A DNA stretch of 64,000 nt from Ruegeria sp. ANG-S4 (GTDB taxonomy: Bacteria; Pseudomonadota; Alphaproteobacteria; Rhodobacterales; Rhodobacteraceae), in contig NZ_JWLK01000004.1 in assembly GCF_000814005.1 (NCBI RefSeq), positions 186,001-250,000 on the forward strand. The letters run 5' to 3'. The first letter of the stretch is position 1, and every line of letters starts with the position of its first letter. A model generated the notes under the pieces. It had not been told where the DNA came from and made no database searches. It was given only the letters and a program-made list of their open reading frames with translations. Of this stretch, positions 10,899-21,257 are shown in pieces. The translations under genes were made by a program, and so were the position numbers.

Positions 10899-12638
10899 AT
10901 GTCACAGTCAGACACCATGGCAAACCGATGGGCACGGTTCCAGAACCGGCTGTACGCGCGTCTCAGCCAAAGGCGGCGGGCGGTGTCCGGTTTTGTCGGG
11001 CAACCCGAGCCACGAACGGTCGGCTCGTTTGCACGCGGTCGGCAGTTGGTGGCCGGAAACCTGTTGTTTGCCGGTTATCTGGTCGAAGCGGATGACACCG
11101 ATCTGTGGGACGTTTCCGCCCCCAGCGCCGAGTTCGATGACGAGCGTCACGGTTTTGCGTGGTTGGACGATCTTGCAGCGGTTGGGGACATGCGTGCCCG
11201 CGAAAAAGCGCAACGCTGGGTATGGGCCTGGATCAAGGTTCACGGCGCCGGTCAGGGTCCCGGATGGGCGCCGGACCTGACCGGTCGTCGGGTCATGCGC
11301 TGGATCAACCACGCCATGTTCTTATTGCGCGGCGCGGATGAGGCTCAAAGCAAACTGTTCTTTCGATCGTTGTCACAACAGTCCTGGTTCCTGTCGAAGC
11401 GCTGGTCTGCTGCGACCCCCGGCCTGCCGCGGTTCGAGGCTCTGGCCGGTTTGGTGCAGGCTGGCCTTGCGCTGGAAGGGTCGGAGCAAATAGCCGATCC
11501 CGCGCTGCGAGCACTGGCCCGCGAATGCGAAAAACATGTTGATACGCAGGGCGGAATTCCCACACGCAATCCAGAGGAATTGCTTGAGGTCTTTACGCTT
11601 TTGTCCTGGACGTCTGCGGCCCTCAGCGAGGTTGGGCGCGGAACGCCTGCCGCCCAAACAGACGCAATCAAACGTATGACCCCGACATTGCGCAATTTGC
11701 GCCACGCCGATGGTGCGCTGGCCCGGTTTCATGGCGGCGGTCGCGGTATAGACGGGCGCCTGGACCAGGCATTGGCTCAAAGCGGGGTGAAACCGCAGCC
11801 CGCCGCGGGCTTGTCGATGGGGTTCGCGCGGCTGGCCGCCGCAAGAACCACTGTCATCGTTGATGCAAGCGCACCACCCAAGGGCGGGGCATCTTTTAAC
11901 GCGCATGCTTCGACAGCGGCGTTCGAACTGACTTCGGGTCGTCGCCCCCTGATCGTGAATTGCGGATCTGGCGACAGTTTCGGCGCGGATTGGCGGCGCG
12001 CCGGAAGGGCCACGCCATCGCATTCGACGCTCAGTGTGGATGGCTATTCAAGCGCGCGGTTGTCCGAACCGACGCGCGGAAGCCCACGCGAGGCCTTGAT
12101 TGATGGTCCCACAAGTGTTCCCACAGACACCGAGGATGCCTTTGAAGGGCAGCGGTTCATGGTCGGCCAGGATGGCTATGCCAAGGTGTTCGGCCTGACC
12201 CACGCACGGACACTTGAATTGCGCTTCGATGGGCGAGAATTGATTGGCGAAGATATCCTGTTGACCTCGACCGACAAGGCCAAGCGGCAATTCGACAAGG
12301 CAATGGATGCGTCCGGCCTGAAAGGGATCGCCTTTGACATCCGGTTTCACCTGCATCCGGACGTGGACGCGGCGCTTGATCTGGGCGGGTCGGCGGTGTC
12401 CATGGCGCTCAAAAGCGGCGAAATCTGGGTATTTCGCCATGACAACATTGGAAAGTTATCAGTCGAACCAAGCGTTTACCTTGAAAAGGGCCGTCTGAAG
12501 CCCCGCGCGACAAAACAGATCGTTCTATCTGGCCGCGCAATGGAGTATGCGACGCGCATCCGGTGGACGCTCAGCAAGGCACAGGATACAGCCTATGCCG
12601 TGCGGGACCTGCACCGGGACGAGCCCGATTTCGACTGA
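10899..12638 (+). CDS. Heparinase II/III-family protein
   Basis: This protein of about 579 residues matches the alphaproteobacterial heparinase II/III-like family found between rsmB and purH. The N-terminal alpha-toroid (about 1-300) includes [20 protein letters not shown]. The C-terminal beta part includes [37 protein letters not shown] and [18 protein letters not shown]. No clear signal peptide is present, which is odd for a polysaccharide lyase; the family may act on an internal or cell-wall-derived polymer. ATG 10899 was taken as the start; a TTG at 10830 and an ATG at 10917 are alternatives. The genuine substrate is unknown, and heparin itself is unlikely. Confidence 0.82.
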   Translation: MSQSDTMANRWARFQNRLYARLSQRRRAVSGFVGQPEPRTVGSFARGRQLVAGNLLFAGYLVEADDTDLWDVSAPSAEFDDERHGFAWLDDLAAVGDMRAREKAQRWVWAWIKVHGAGQGPGWAPDLTGRRVMRWINHAMFLLRGADEAQSKLFFRSLSQQSWFLSKRWSAATPGLPRFEALAGLVQAGLALEGSEQIADPALRALARECEKHVDTQGGIPTRNPEELLEVFTLLSWTSAALSEVGRGTPAAQTDAIKRMTPTLRNLRHADGALARFHGGGRGIDGRLDQALAQSGVKPQPAAGLSMGFARLAAARTTVIVDASAPPKGGASFNAHASTAAFELTSGRRPLIVNCGSGDSFGADWRRAGRATPSHSTLSVDGYSSARLSEPTRGSPREALIDGPTSVPTDTEDAFEGQRFMVGQDGYAKVFGLTHARTLELRFDGRELIGEDILLTSTDKAKRQFDKAMDASGLKGIAFDIRFHLHPDVDAALDLGGSAVSMALKSGEIWVFRHDNIGKLSVEPSVYLEKGRLKPRATKQIVLSGRAMEYATRIRWTLSKAQDTAYAVRDLHRDEPDFD

Positions 12639-12660
12639 CGCCAAAAGGACCTTTGGAACC

Positions 12661-14250
12661 ATGACCGACCTTCACCCCGTGCGCCGCGCGTTGCTTTCCG
12701 TTTCCGACAAGACCGGGCTGATCGAGCTGGGCAAGGCGCTGTCCGAACGCGGGGTCGAGCTGCTCTCGACCGGCGGCACGGCTAGGGCCCTACGCGAGGC
12801 GGGGCTGCAGGTGAAGGACGTCAGCGAAATCACCGGGTTCCCCGAGATGATGGATGGCCGGGTCAAGACCCTGCATCCGATGGTGCATGGCGGGCTGCTT
12901 GCCTTGCGCGACAACGACACCCATGTCGCCGCGATGGAGGAGCACGGTATCGGCGCGATCGACCTGCTGGTGGTGAACCTCTATCCGTTTGAGGCGACTG
13001 TGGCCAAGGGCGCGGGCTATGATGAGTGTATCGAGAACATAGATATCGGCGGTCCGGCGATGATCCGGGCGGCCTCAAAGAACCATGCCTTTGTCAACGT
13101 GGTCGTGGATGTCGAGGATTATTCCTCGCTTCTGGATCAGCTGGAGGAAAACTACGGAAAGACCTCATATGGGTTCCGTCAGTGGTTGGCGCAAAAGGCA
13201 TATGCCCGCACGGCGGCCTATGACACGGCTGTGTCGAACTGGATGGCCGAGGCGCTGCAGCTTGAGGCCCCTAAACGCCGTGCCTTTGCCGGTGAGCTGA
13301 AACAGACACTGCGCTATGGAGAGAACAGCCACCAACAGGCGACGTTCTACACCGATGGCACGGATCGTCCCGGCGTGGCGACTGCCGTGCAGCATCAGGG
13401 CAAGGAACTGAGCTACAACAACATAAACGACACCGATGCGGCCTTTGAACTGGTCGCCGAGTTTGATCCGGCCGAGGGTGCAGCCTGTGCCATCATCAAA
13501 CACGCCAACCCTTGCGGCGTGGCCAAAGGCGCGACCCTGCTGGAAGCTTACAAAGCAGCGTTCGATTGCGACCGCACTTCGGCCTTTGGCGGGATCGTGG
13601 CGCTGAACCAGCCGCTGGATGCGGAAACTGCGCAAGAGATCACGGGAATCTTCACCGAGGTTGTGATCGCGCCGGGCGCGTCGGATGAGGCCAAAGACAT
13701 CTTCGCCGCCAAGAAGAACCTGCGCCTGCTGACGACGGAGGCTTTGCCGGATGTAACTGCCGGGGGCAAAACCGTGCGTCAGGTTGCTGGCGGCCTGCTG
13801 GTGCAGGACAAGGACAACGGCTTTGTTGGCATGGATGACCTGAAGGTCGTTACTAAAAAGGCCCCGACTGACGAACAGATGAGAGACCTGCTCTTTGCCT
13901 GGAAAGTGGCCAAACACGTCAAATCCAACGCCATCGTCTATGTCAAAGACGGCGCAACCGTGGGTGTTGGCGCGGGACAGATGAGCCGGGTCGACTCGGC
14001 CCTGATTGCGGCCAAGAAAGCTGAACGCATGGCAGACGCGCTGGGCTTGGCCCAACCGTTGACTATCGGCTCGGCTGTGGCGTCGGATGCGTTTTTCCCA
14101 TTCCCCGACGGGCTGATGGAAGCCGCAGAGGCCGGGGCGACCTGTGTGATCCAGCCCGGTGGGTCTATGCGCGATGACGAAGTCATCGCGGCAGCCGATG
14201 AGGCCGGTTTGGCGATGGTCTTCACCGGCATGCGCCACTTCCGTCACTGA
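12661..14250 (+). CDS. purH: Bifunctional AICAR formyltransferase / IMP cyclohydrolase
   Basis: PurH catalyses the last two steps of IMP synthesis: formyl transfer to AICAR from 10-formyl-THF, then ring closure. The 529-residue protein has the N-terminal MGS-like cyclohydrolase domain ([45 protein letters not shown]) and the C-terminal formyltransferase domain. The latter shows [11 protein letters not shown] and [13 protein letters not shown], with the catalytic Lys-His pair. Start ATG 12661 has AAAAGGA upstream. Its stop overlaps the lspA start by one base (TGATG). Confidence 0.98.
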   Translation: MTDLHPVRRALLSVSDKTGLIELGKALSERGVELLSTGGTARALREAGLQVKDVSEITGFPEMMDGRVKTLHPMVHGGLLALRDNDTHVAAMEEHGIGAIDLLVVNLYPFEATVAKGAGYDECIENIDIGGPAMIRAASKNHAFVNVVVDVEDYSSLLDQLEENYGKTSYGFRQWLAQKAYARTAAYDTAVSNWMAEALQLEAPKRRAFAGELKQTLRYGENSHQQATFYTDGTDRPGVATAVQHQGKELSYNNINDTDAAFELVAEFDPAEGAACAIIKHANPCGVAKGATLLEAYKAAFDCDRTSAFGGIVALNQPLDAETAQEITGIFTEVVIAPGASDEAKDIFAAKKNLRLLTTEALPDVTAGGKTVRQVAGGLLVQDKDNGFVGMDDLKVVTKKAPTDEQMRDLLFAWKVAKHVKSNAIVYVKDGATVGVGAGQMSRVDSALIAAKKAERMADALGLAQPLTIGSAVASDAFFPFPDGLMEAAEAGATCVIQPGGSMRDDEVIAAADEAGLAMVFTGMRHFRH

Positions 14251-14720
14251 TGCTGTCCCGCCTGCTTCTCTGGGCGGCGCTGGCCGCGTTCCTGATCGAT
14301 CAGATCAGCAAGTATCTGGTCGTCCATATAATGCGCGTGGCCGAAGGCAACATCGATGTGCTGCCGCCGCTGTTGGTGTTCAAATACGGCGAGAATCGCG
14401 GCATCAATTTCGGCCTGTTTCAGGGCAACAGCGAGGCGGCGCGCTGGGTGCTGATCGGTATCTCGCTGGCAATCTGTGTTGCGGTACTGATCTGGCTTAG
14501 GCGCAGCACACCAACAAGGTTCATGCAGATTTGCGCTGGCCTTTTGATCGGCGGTGCGCTGGGAAATGTCGTGGACAGGGTGCTTTATGGCTATGTTCTG
14601 GATTTTCTGAACATGTCCTGCTGCGGTATCAACAACCCCTTTGTGTTCAACCTCGCCGATGTGTTCATATTTGCAGGGGCAATTGGACTGGTTCTGTTTG
14701 ATGGCAAAAAGCCCTCGTGA
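14250..14720 (+). CDS. lspA: Lipoprotein signal peptidase (signal peptidase II)
   Basis: LspA is an inner-membrane aspartyl protease that cleaves signal peptides of prolipoproteins before the lipidated Cys. The 156-residue protein has four hydrophobic segments and the family motifs NRGINFGLF, GGALGNVVDRVLYGYVLDFL and FNLADVFIFAGA. These supply the two catalytic aspartates (in VVDR and NLAD). It is translationally coupled to purH through a TGATG overlap and is followed directly by a gene for a lipoprotein, a likely client. Confidence 0.96.
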   Translation: MLSRLLLWAALAAFLIDQISKYLVVHIMRVAEGNIDVLPPLLVFKYGENRGINFGLFQGNSEAARWVLIGISLAICVAVLIWLRRSTPTRFMQICAGLLIGGALGNVVDRVLYGYVLDFLNMSCCGINNPFVFNLADVFIFAGAIGLVLFDGKKPS

Positions 14721-14770
14721 CCTATCGCAGGATATGCGATAAAAGCGCCTGAAACCGGCCGGAGAACCCC

Positions 14771-15286
14771 ATGCGCACGTCGCACGCCATTCTGATCCTG
14801 ACGCTCGCCGCTGCGGTTGCGGGCTGTTCCAACCCGGGCCTGCGGGATTTGCAACCACCGGGGCCGGGACCGGATGAGTTTTCGGTTCTGCCGGTCAAGC
14901 CACTGACGCAACCCAAGGACTATGCGTTTTTGCCGGCACCGACGCCCGGCGGCGGGAACCTGACCGATCCGACGCCAAAGGCGGACGCCGTAGTTGCACT
15001 TGGCGGTAACGAGTCGGCTTTGAACCCGAATACGGCGGTTCCTTCGTCTGATGCAGCGCTTGTGACTGCGTCCAGCCGGTATGGCGTTCCTGCGAATACG
15101 CGTCAGGTTGTTGAAGAGGACGATACGGCCTTCCGCAAGCGGCGTGGTCGCTGGACCGGCTTGCGCCTGTTCCCGGTCGATCGATACGCGCAGGTTTATG
15201 AACGGCAGTCGATTGATCCCTTTTCCGCGACCGAAGCGGCACGGCAGCGCGGCCTGGAAACCCCCTCGTCCCCACCGAGTGAATAA
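14771..15286 (+). CDS. DUF3035 lipoprotein (BamF-like)
   Basis: This 171-residue protein has a lipoprotein signal ending in AVAGC, with Cys19 as the lipidation site. The mature part is Pro-rich and intrinsically loose: PDEFSVLPVKPLTQPKDYAFLPAPTPGG, then DPTPKADAV. It matches DUF3035, a family assigned to the alphaproteobacterial BAM complex as BamF with resemblance to BamC's N-terminus. The PDEFxVxxxxPLxxP block is the shared BamC-like motif. It sits 50 bases after lspA and upstream of two M16 peptidases, so it is probably an outer-membrane periplasmic-face lipoprotein. Function as a BAM subunit is inferred. Confidence 0.8.
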   Translation: MRTSHAILILTLAAAVAGCSNPGLRDLQPPGPGPDEFSVLPVKPLTQPKDYAFLPAPTPGGGNLTDPTPKADAVVALGGNESALNPNTAVPSSDAALVTASSRYGVPANTRQVVEEDDTAFRKRRGRWTGLRLFPVDRYAQVYERQSIDPFSATEAARQRGLETPSSPPSE

Positions 15287-15366
15287 TTCTTAACTTTCCG
15301 TCATCGCCCTTGAACACGGGCCGTACCACCGTAGTTTGAGACTTGAAACGAAACGGAGGACGCCCC

Positions 15367-16704
15367 ATGGTTCGGGCTCTTGCACTGTCGGCCGCCTTGT
15401 TTGCCACCCCCTTGATGGCCAGCGAAGGCCACGAGGCCGTCACGACCTTTACACTGGATAACGGCATGGATGTCGTGGTGATCGAAGACCACCGCGCCCC
15501 CGTCGTTCAGCACATGGTCTGGTATCGTGTGGGTTCGGCTGACGAGCCCGCCGGCACGTCCGGAATAGCGCATTTTCTGGAACACCTGATGTTCAAAGGA
15601 ACGGACACATTGGCGCCGGGCGAGTTTTCCGCGACCGTTGCGGCCAATGGTGGCAACGACAATGCGTTCACGTCTTATGACTACACTGCTTATTTCCAAC
15701 GTGTCGCCGCCGACCGTCTGGAACTGATGATGCAGATGGAAGCGGACCGGATGCGCAACCTCAGCCTGAGCGAGGAAGACATCGCGACCGAGCGTGATGT
15801 GATTTTGGAGGAGCGTAACCAGCGCACCGAGAACAACCCCCGGGCCCTGTTCGGCGAACAGATGAGTGCGGCGCAGTACCTCAACCATGGCTACAGCGTG
15901 CCGATCATCGGCTGGCGTCACGAAATGGAGACGCTGGGCATGGAGGACGTGCTGTCCTTTTACCAAAACCACTATGCGCCAAATAACGCCATTCTGGTGG
16001 TTACCGGAGATGTTGAGCCCGACGAGGTCAAGGCGCTTGCCGATCAGTATTACGGCGTGATCCCGGCCAACCCCGAGATCCTTTCGCGCGCGCGCTCGCA
16101 GGAACCTCCGCAAACTGCCGAACGCCGACTGACGTTCAAGGATCCGCGTGTGGCGCAACCTTATGTCCAGCGCAGCTATCTGGCACCTGAACGTGATTCC
16201 GGGGCACAGGAAAAAGCGGCGGCGCTTTACCTTCTGGCCGAGCTTCTGGGCGGTAGCACAACGTCCTACATGAACGAAAAACTGCAATTCGAGCAGGAAA
16301 AGGTGGTTTACGCCGGAGCGTTTTACCGCGGTGTTTCCTTGGATGACACGACCTTTGATCTGGTTGTGGTGCCCGCAGAAGGCGTTTCGCTGCAAGAAGC
16401 CGAGGACGCAATGGATCAGGTCGTTGCAGAGTTCATCGCCGAAGGCGTGAAGGCCGAGGACTTGGATCGGATCAAGATGCAGCTGCGCGCGGCCCAGACC
16501 TATGCGCGTGACAATGTCGATGGCATTGGAAACCGGTATGGCCGGGCGCTGACCAGTGGCCTTACGGTAGAGGACGTACAGGCCTGGCCGGACATCCTTC
16601 AGGCGGTGACCGGGGATGAAATCATCGCCGCCGCACGCGAAGTGCTGCAACCAGAGGCATCGGTCACCGGCTGGCTGATGCGCGACGATGAGGTGACGCA
16701 ATGA
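15367..16704 (+). CDS. M16 zinc peptidase (active subunit)
   Basis: This 445-residue protein has a signal peptide (MVRALALSAALFATPLMA) and is probably periplasmic. It carries the inverted zinc motif HFLEHLMFKGT (His69, Glu72, His73), with the third ligand Glu in ERDVILEERNQR. The C-terminal half (about 220-445) is the second M16 domain, including YLLAELLGGSTTSYMNEKLQ. Start ATG 15367 is preceded by CGGAGG. The next gene encodes a relative without the zinc motif and overlaps by four bases, the usual alpha/beta arrangement of bacterial M16B peptidases such as processing-peptidase homologues. Substrates are not known. Confidence 0.93.
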   Translation: MVRALALSAALFATPLMASEGHEAVTTFTLDNGMDVVVIEDHRAPVVQHMVWYRVGSADEPAGTSGIAHFLEHLMFKGTDTLAPGEFSATVAANGGNDNAFTSYDYTAYFQRVAADRLELMMQMEADRMRNLSLSEEDIATERDVILEERNQRTENNPRALFGEQMSAAQYLNHGYSVPIIGWRHEMETLGMEDVLSFYQNHYAPNNAILVVTGDVEPDEVKALADQYYGVIPANPEILSRARSQEPPQTAERRLTFKDPRVAQPYVQRSYLAPERDSGAQEKAAALYLLAELLGGSTTSYMNEKLQFEQEKVVYAGAFYRGVSLDDTTFDLVVVPAEGVSLQEAEDAMDQVVAEFIAEGVKAEDLDRIKMQLRAAQTYARDNVDGIGNRYGRALTSGLTVEDVQAWPDILQAVTGDEIIAAAREVLQPEASVTGWLMRDDEVTQ

Positions 16705-18011
16705 AACGCATTTTTGCTGCCCTGATTGCGATCGTCATCGCTTGGCCCGCATGGGCTGAAATTGAAGTGAAAGAAGTCACCTCGCCCGGCGGCATAACAG
16801 CATGGCTGGTCGAGGATCACTCGATCCCGTTTACCGCGCTCGAGTTGCGATTTCGCGGCGGCACATCTCTGGACGACCCTGACAAGCGCGGCGCCGTGTA
16901 TCTGATGAGCGGCCTGATCGAGGAAGGCGCGGGCGATATGGATGCCCGCACGTACGCGCGGGCTCTGGAATCTCTGGCGGCGTCGTTCCGGTACAATGCG
17001 GGCGACGATACCGTTTCGATTTCCGCGCAGTTCCTGACGGAAAACCGCGACGAGGTGGTCGACCTGCTGCGAACGACGATCCACGAACCAAGGTTCGATC
17101 AGGATGCGGTCGAACGCGTAAAAGCGCAGGTTCTGTCCGGGTTGCGGTCGGATCAGACGGACCCGAACGACATTGCAGGGCGCAGTTTTGCGCAGATGGC
17201 CTATGGGGATCACCCCTATGGCAGCGAAGGCAAGGGAACGCTTGAAAGCGTTTCCGCGCTGACGCGGGACGATGTGGTTGCCGCTTATGACGCCGTATTC
17301 GCAAAGGACCGGCTTTATGTCGGCGCCGTGGGCGATATTACTGCGGAGGAATTGGGTGCGCTGCTGGACAAACTGCTGGCCGATCTGCCCGAATCTGGCA
17401 AGCCCATTCCGGACCGCGCAGACGTGAACATTCCCGGTGGTGTGAGCGTCGTCGAGTTTGACACGCCCCAATCGGTGGCTCTGTTCGGACATGCGGGCAT
17501 TGACCGGGATGACGAAGACTTCTTTGCGGCATTTCTTTTGAACCACATTCTTGGTGGTGGCGGGTTCGAGAGCCGCCTGATGCAAGAGGTGCGCGAGGAA
17601 CGCGGCCTGACCTACGGCGTGGCAACGTATCTTGTCCCCAAGGATCTGGCCTCGGTCTATTTGGGTTCAGTGTCCTCGGCCAATGACCGGATTGCCGAAA
17701 CGGTGGACGTGATCCGCGCCGAATGGGCGCGCGCCGCGACCGACGGTGTTACGCAAAAAGAACTGGACGATGCCAAGACATATCTGACGGGTGCTTATCC
17801 GCTAAGGTTTGACGGCAATGGTCGGATTGCCGGGATCATGGTCGGGATGCAGATGCAGGGCTTGCCTATCGACTACATCGCGACACGAAACGATAAGGTA
17901 AATGCAGTAACCTTGGAGGAGGTGAACCGCGTGGCGTCGGAATTGCTGGACCCCGAAGGCTTGCACTTTACCGTGGTCGGCAAACCAGTCGGTCTGGAGA
18001 CGACGAACTGA
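16701..18011 (+). CDS. M16-family protein lacking the zinc motif (regulatory subunit)
   Basis: This 436-residue exported protein has the signal peptide MKRIFAALIAIVIAWPAWA. It shares the M16 fold with its upstream neighbour but has LMSGLIEEGAG where HXXEH would be, so it cannot bind zinc normally. It retains the glycine-rich flap of non-catalytic M16 subunits: FLLNHILGGGGFESRLMQEVREERGLTYGV. The ATG overlaps the partner's stop (ATGA), giving coupled, likely equimolar synthesis. By analogy with known M16B heterodimers it probably contributes substrate binding. Confidence 0.9.
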   Translation: MKRIFAALIAIVIAWPAWAEIEVKEVTSPGGITAWLVEDHSIPFTALELRFRGGTSLDDPDKRGAVYLMSGLIEEGAGDMDARTYARALESLAASFRYNAGDDTVSISAQFLTENRDEVVDLLRTTIHEPRFDQDAVERVKAQVLSGLRSDQTDPNDIAGRSFAQMAYGDHPYGSEGKGTLESVSALTRDDVVAAYDAVFAKDRLYVGAVGDITAEELGALLDKLLADLPESGKPIPDRADVNIPGGVSVVEFDTPQSVALFGHAGIDRDDEDFFAAFLLNHILGGGGFESRLMQEVREERGLTYGVATYLVPKDLASVYLGSVSSANDRIAETVDVIRAEWARAATDGVTQKELDDAKTYLTGAYPLRFDGNGRIAGIMVGMQMQGLPIDYIATRNDKVNAVTLEEVNRVASELLDPEGLHFTVVGKPVGLETTN

Positions 18012-18034
18012 GGCAACACAGGGCCGGGCGATGC

Positions 18035-18850
18035 TCAGTCCTTTTTCCCAGCGGCATCGCGCAGCATTTGTCCCATCATCTGACCGAACTTGCCCGATCC
18101 GCGCTGATACAGCGCGCCGTCCACGGACAGAACCGTGCCGCTGATATAGCTGGCCATATCTGAACTGAGAAACAGGCAGGCATTCGCCACGTCCTGTGGG
18201 GTGCCCCAGCGCCCCAAGGGGACATCGCTGCGAATTTCGTCATGGGCGTTCTCTGTTGGCGCCAGACGACGCGCGCCTTCGGTGCCTTCGATAAAGCCCG
18301 GCACAACCGAGTTCACTCGGATACCCTCGATACCCCATTCCATAGAAAGCGTCCGGGTGATCTGATCAACACCGGCTTTGGCAGCACAGACGTGGGCTTG
18401 CCCTTCATATGGCAGAAACGCCTGTGGGGCCGAGATGTTGATGATGCTGGCACCCGGGCGCTTCAGGAAGGGATACGCCCCTTTCATCACGTGAACAGTG
18501 CCCATCAGGTCAATGTCCACAACGGTTTTGAATGCGTTCACCGACATCTCAGAGGTCAGCGCCGGGAAATTGCCCGCCGCGCCCGAGACCAAAACATCGA
18601 AATCGCCCAGCGTCTCATGGAACTGACTGAGGCCGCTGGCTACAGCCTCGGGGTCGCGTACATCAAAGGCCGCGCCGATTGCCTCTGCCGCACCCGCTTG
18701 GCTCAGCGCGGCGCAGGTATCGTCCACCTTTTCCTGCGACCGGCTGGCAACGGCCAGCTTTGCGCCCGAGGTTGCAAATGCCTCGGCAATACCCCGGTTG
18801 ATGCCGCTTGTACCGCCAATGACGATGACGGTTTTGCCTGAAAAATCCAT
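18035..18850 (-). CDS. Short-chain dehydrogenase/reductase family oxidoreductase
   Basis: This 271-residue classical SDR has a modified cofactor motif, GGTSGINRG, near the N-terminus. ASRSQEKVDD follows the second strand, consistent with NADP(H) preference. VSGAAGNFPA replaces the usual NAG. The active-site Ser is in IINISAPQAF; the family usually has Tyr-x-x-x-Lys, but here the region reads YEGQAHVCAAKAGVD, so the spacing is displaced and the catalytic Tyr is uncertain. This pattern resembles the 2,4-dienoyl-CoA reductase / peroxisomal-type branch. Start ATG 18850 has GGGAGG upstream. It lies downstream of the aldehyde dehydrogenase in the deoC operon. Substrate unknown. Confidence 0.85.
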   Translation of the reverse strand: MDFSGKTVIVIGGTSGINRGIAEAFATSGAKLAVASRSQEKVDDTCAALSQAGAAEAIGAAFDVRDPEAVASGLSQFHETLGDFDVLVSGAAGNFPALTSEMSVNAFKTVVDIDLMGTVHVMKGAYPFLKRPGASIINISAPQAFLPYEGQAHVCAAKAGVDQITRTLSMEWGIEGIRVNSVVPGFIEGTEGARRLAPTENAHDEIRSDVPLGRWGTPQDVANACLFLSSDMASYISGTVLSVDGALYQRGSGKFGQMMGQMLRDAAGKKD

Positions 18851-18875
18851 TTGGGCCTCCCTGTTGCGGGGGGCC

Positions 18876-21209
18876 CTACTCGCCGTAGGGCACCCAGATG
18901 TTCTTGATCTCGGTCGCAGCCTGAAGGAAGCGGCGGGAATGGTCCACGCCCCAGTCAAATGCCGTTGCGTTATTGACCCAGGTGCGTTTCAGGTTCCCGG
19001 CGGACACAACCTCGATCTCTTTTGACAGATCGGTGGACGAGAAGGACCAGACCGCATCCACGTTCATATGCGAGGCCAGCGGTTTGGCGAGGTCCGCGTG
19101 GCTGCCGGTCAGGATGTTGACCACGCCTGCGGGCACGTCCGAGGTTTCCAAAATCTGATAGAAGTCGGTTGCAGCCAGTGGATAGGGTTCCGAGGCCACC
19201 AGAACCGTGCGGTTGCCCATCGCAATCGCAGGCGCCATGATCGAAACCAGACCCAGCAAGGGTGCCTCATCCGCGCAGAGTGCCCCGATGACGCCAACCG
19301 GCTCCTTCATCGCAAGGGCCACGCCACGGATCGGCACACCATGCACCTGACCGTCATATTTGTCCGCCCAGGCGGCGGCGGTGAACAGGCGCTGGATCGA
19401 GGCCTCAACCTCTTTCGCGCCGGTTTTGCCTCCGGTCATGGCGTCGATACGGCCCGCGAATTCATCCGCACGGGCCGAGAGGTTTTCGCCGATATAATAC
19501 AGAATCTGCGCCCGCAGATGCCCGGTGGTCTTCGACCAAGCTTTGGCCCCAGCGGCCGCCTCAACCGCGTTGCGCACATCCTTGCGGTTGCCCAGGCCCA
19601 CATGGCCCAGCAGGCCGGATTTACCCCAGACAGGTTTCGAATACCCGCCGTCAGGCCGCGCCTGTTTGCCGCCGATATACATCTTGGCCGTTCGGTCGAT
19701 GGGATCGACCGGTGCGCCTTCGCCCAGTGCCGCTTCCATCTTCGCCAGCGGCTTGGCCTTGTCTTTGGGCTTGGTATAGGCTGCAAGACCTTCCCAGCCG
19801 CCTTCGCGGCCAAAGCCGCTTTCGCGCACGCCACCAAACCCGGTTGCGGCATCAAACAGATTGGTCGCGTTCACCCAGACGACACCTGCAACCAGCTTGG
19901 GCGCGATATCCAGCGCAAGGTTCACATTCTCGGTCCAAACCGTCGCGGCCAGCCCATAGCGGGTGTTGTTGGCCAGTTCGACCGCCTCAGCCGGGGTGCG
20001 GAATGTCGATGACACCAGGACAGGGCCAAAGATTTCCTCTTGCATCAGCGGGTCTGAGGTTTCGAGCCCCGAGATCAGCGTCGGCGGGTAATAGCACCCG
20101 TTTTCAGGCAGCTCACACGCTGCGTGGTGAACATGGCCCACCGTATTGCTTTCGACCATCCCCTTGATGGTCTGCAACTGAACCGGGTCCACAACCGCGC
20201 CCACGTCGATGCATTTGTCCAGCGGATCACCAATGCGCAGCTTGTCCATCCGCGCCCGCAGTTTCTCGTGGAAGCGATCAGCAATGCCTTCCTGCACCAG
20301 CAGACGCGACCCGGCGCAACAGACCTGCCCCTGATTGAACCAGATCGCGTCGACCAGCCCTTCGATGGCGCTGTCGATATCGGCGTCGTCAAAGACGATA
20401 TAGGCTGACTTGCCGCCCAGCTCCAACGTCAGTTCCTTACCGGACCCGGCAGTTGCTTCGCGGATGCGCCGACCCACAACGGTCGAACCTGTAAAGGCGA
20501 TCTTGTCAACGTCCGAGGCAACGATCATCTCGCCCACGGCACCGTCACCCGTAACGATATTGACCACGCCCTTCGGCAACCCGGCCTGCGTACAAATATC
20601 AGCGAACAGCAACGCGGTGAGCGAAGTATACTCGGCCGGTTTCAGAACCACCGTATTCCCCATCGCCAGCGCCGGAGCGATCTTCCAGGCCAACATCAGC
20701 AGCGGGAAGTTCCACGGAACGATCTGCCCGCAAACGCCAAGCGCTTCTGCATCGGGCAACTCACTTTCCATCAGCTGCGCCATGCCCGCGTGGAAGTAGA
20801 AATGACGCTGCACCAGCGGGATATCGATGTCGCGCGACTCCCGGATCGGTTTGCCGTTGTCCATGCTTTCGAGCACGGCAAAGAGGCGCGAGTGCTTTTG
20901 CAACAGCCGCGCAATCGCGTAGAGGTACCGCGCGCGGCCCGCGCCGCCCAGCTTCTCCCATTTCGGTTGCGCCTTGCGGGCAGCCGCCACCGCGGCGTCC
21001 ACATCAGCCTGTTTCGCTTGGGTCAGCTTGGCCAACACCTCTCCGGTCGCCGGGTTGCGGCTTTCAAAGCCTTTGCCGGGTTTGGTGAAAGCCCCGTCGA
21101 TATAATGCCCGAACTTGTCGCCCTGATCGACCAGCCAGGCCAGCGCCTCGGCAGCGCTTTCGGGGGCGGGGCCATAGTCCATGGTTTCGAAAATCTCTTT
21201 GACTGTCAT
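18876..21209 (-). CDS. Double-module aldehyde dehydrogenase family protein (ALDH16-like)
   Basis: This protein of about 777 residues holds two aldehyde dehydrogenase modules. The first (about 40-485) is complete: VPWNFPLLMLAWKIAPALAMGN, FTGSTVVGRRI, LELGGKSAYIVFDDAD with the general-base Glu, GQVCCAGSRL with the catalytic Cys, and EEIFGPVL. The second (about 510-777) has the cofactor-like strands (EPVGVIGALCADEAPLL, VNILTG) but no catalytic Cys block, as in ALDH16-type proteins. It lies 48 bases downstream of deoC, so oxidation of the acetaldehyde released by deoxyribose-phosphate aldolase is a reasonable role. ATG 21209 is chosen; a TTG six codons earlier is possible. Confidence 0.88.
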   Translation of the reverse strand: MTVKEIFETMDYGPAPESAAEALAWLVDQGDKFGHYIDGAFTKPGKGFESRNPATGEVLAKLTQAKQADVDAAVAAARKAQPKWEKLGGAGRARYLYAIARLLQKHSRLFAVLESMDNGKPIRESRDIDIPLVQRHFYFHAGMAQLMESELPDAEALGVCGQIVPWNFPLLMLAWKIAPALAMGNTVVLKPAEYTSLTALLFADICTQAGLPKGVVNIVTGDGAVGEMIVASDVDKIAFTGSTVVGRRIREATAGSGKELTLELGGKSAYIVFDDADIDSAIEGLVDAIWFNQGQVCCAGSRLLVQEGIADRFHEKLRARMDKLRIGDPLDKCIDVGAVVDPVQLQTIKGMVESNTVGHVHHAACELPENGCYYPPTLISGLETSDPLMQEEIFGPVLVSSTFRTPAEAVELANNTRYGLAATVWTENVNLALDIAPKLVAGVVWVNATNLFDAATGFGGVRESGFGREGGWEGLAAYTKPKDKAKPLAKMEAALGEGAPVDPIDRTAKMYIGGKQARPDGGYSKPVWGKSGLLGHVGLGNRKDVRNAVEAAAGAKAWSKTTGHLRAQILYYIGENLSARADEFAGRIDAMTGGKTGAKEVEASIQRLFTAAAWADKYDGQVHGVPIRGVALAMKEPVGVIGALCADEAPLLGLVSIMAPAIAMGNRTVLVASEPYPLAATDFYQILETSDVPAGVVNILTGSHADLAKPLASHMNVDAVWSFSSTDLSKEIEVVSAGNLKRTWVNNATAFDWGVDHSRRFLQAATEIKNIWVPYGE

Positions 21210-21211
21210 GA

Positions 21212-21233
21212 CTTCATCTTTTCCCAAATACTC
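21212..21233 (-). repeat. Dispersed 22-base repeat, copy A
   Basis: A 22-base string beginning CTTCATCTTTTCCC and ending AAATACTC on the plus strand also occurs, identical, at 40139-40160. Here it ends two bases before the start codon of the aldehyde dehydrogenase gene on the minus strand, so it occupies the ribosome-binding region. I believe similar strings are frequent between genes in roseobacters, but that is from memory. Confidence 0.7.
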
Positions 21234-21257
21234 ACTGTCCGGACATTGCGGTCAGGC

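Noticed and set aside
13165..14247. Long antisense open frame over purH
   Set aside because: It is a shadow of the GC-rich coding strand; purH is complete and well conserved.
15301..16701. Long antisense open frame over the M16 peptidase
   Set aside because: No recognisable protein and fully antisense to a conserved gene; third-position GC bias explains it.
19068..20012. Open frame antisense to the aldehyde dehydrogenase
   Set aside because: Product is Arg/Gly-rich without family similarity, typical of antisense frames in GC-rich genes.
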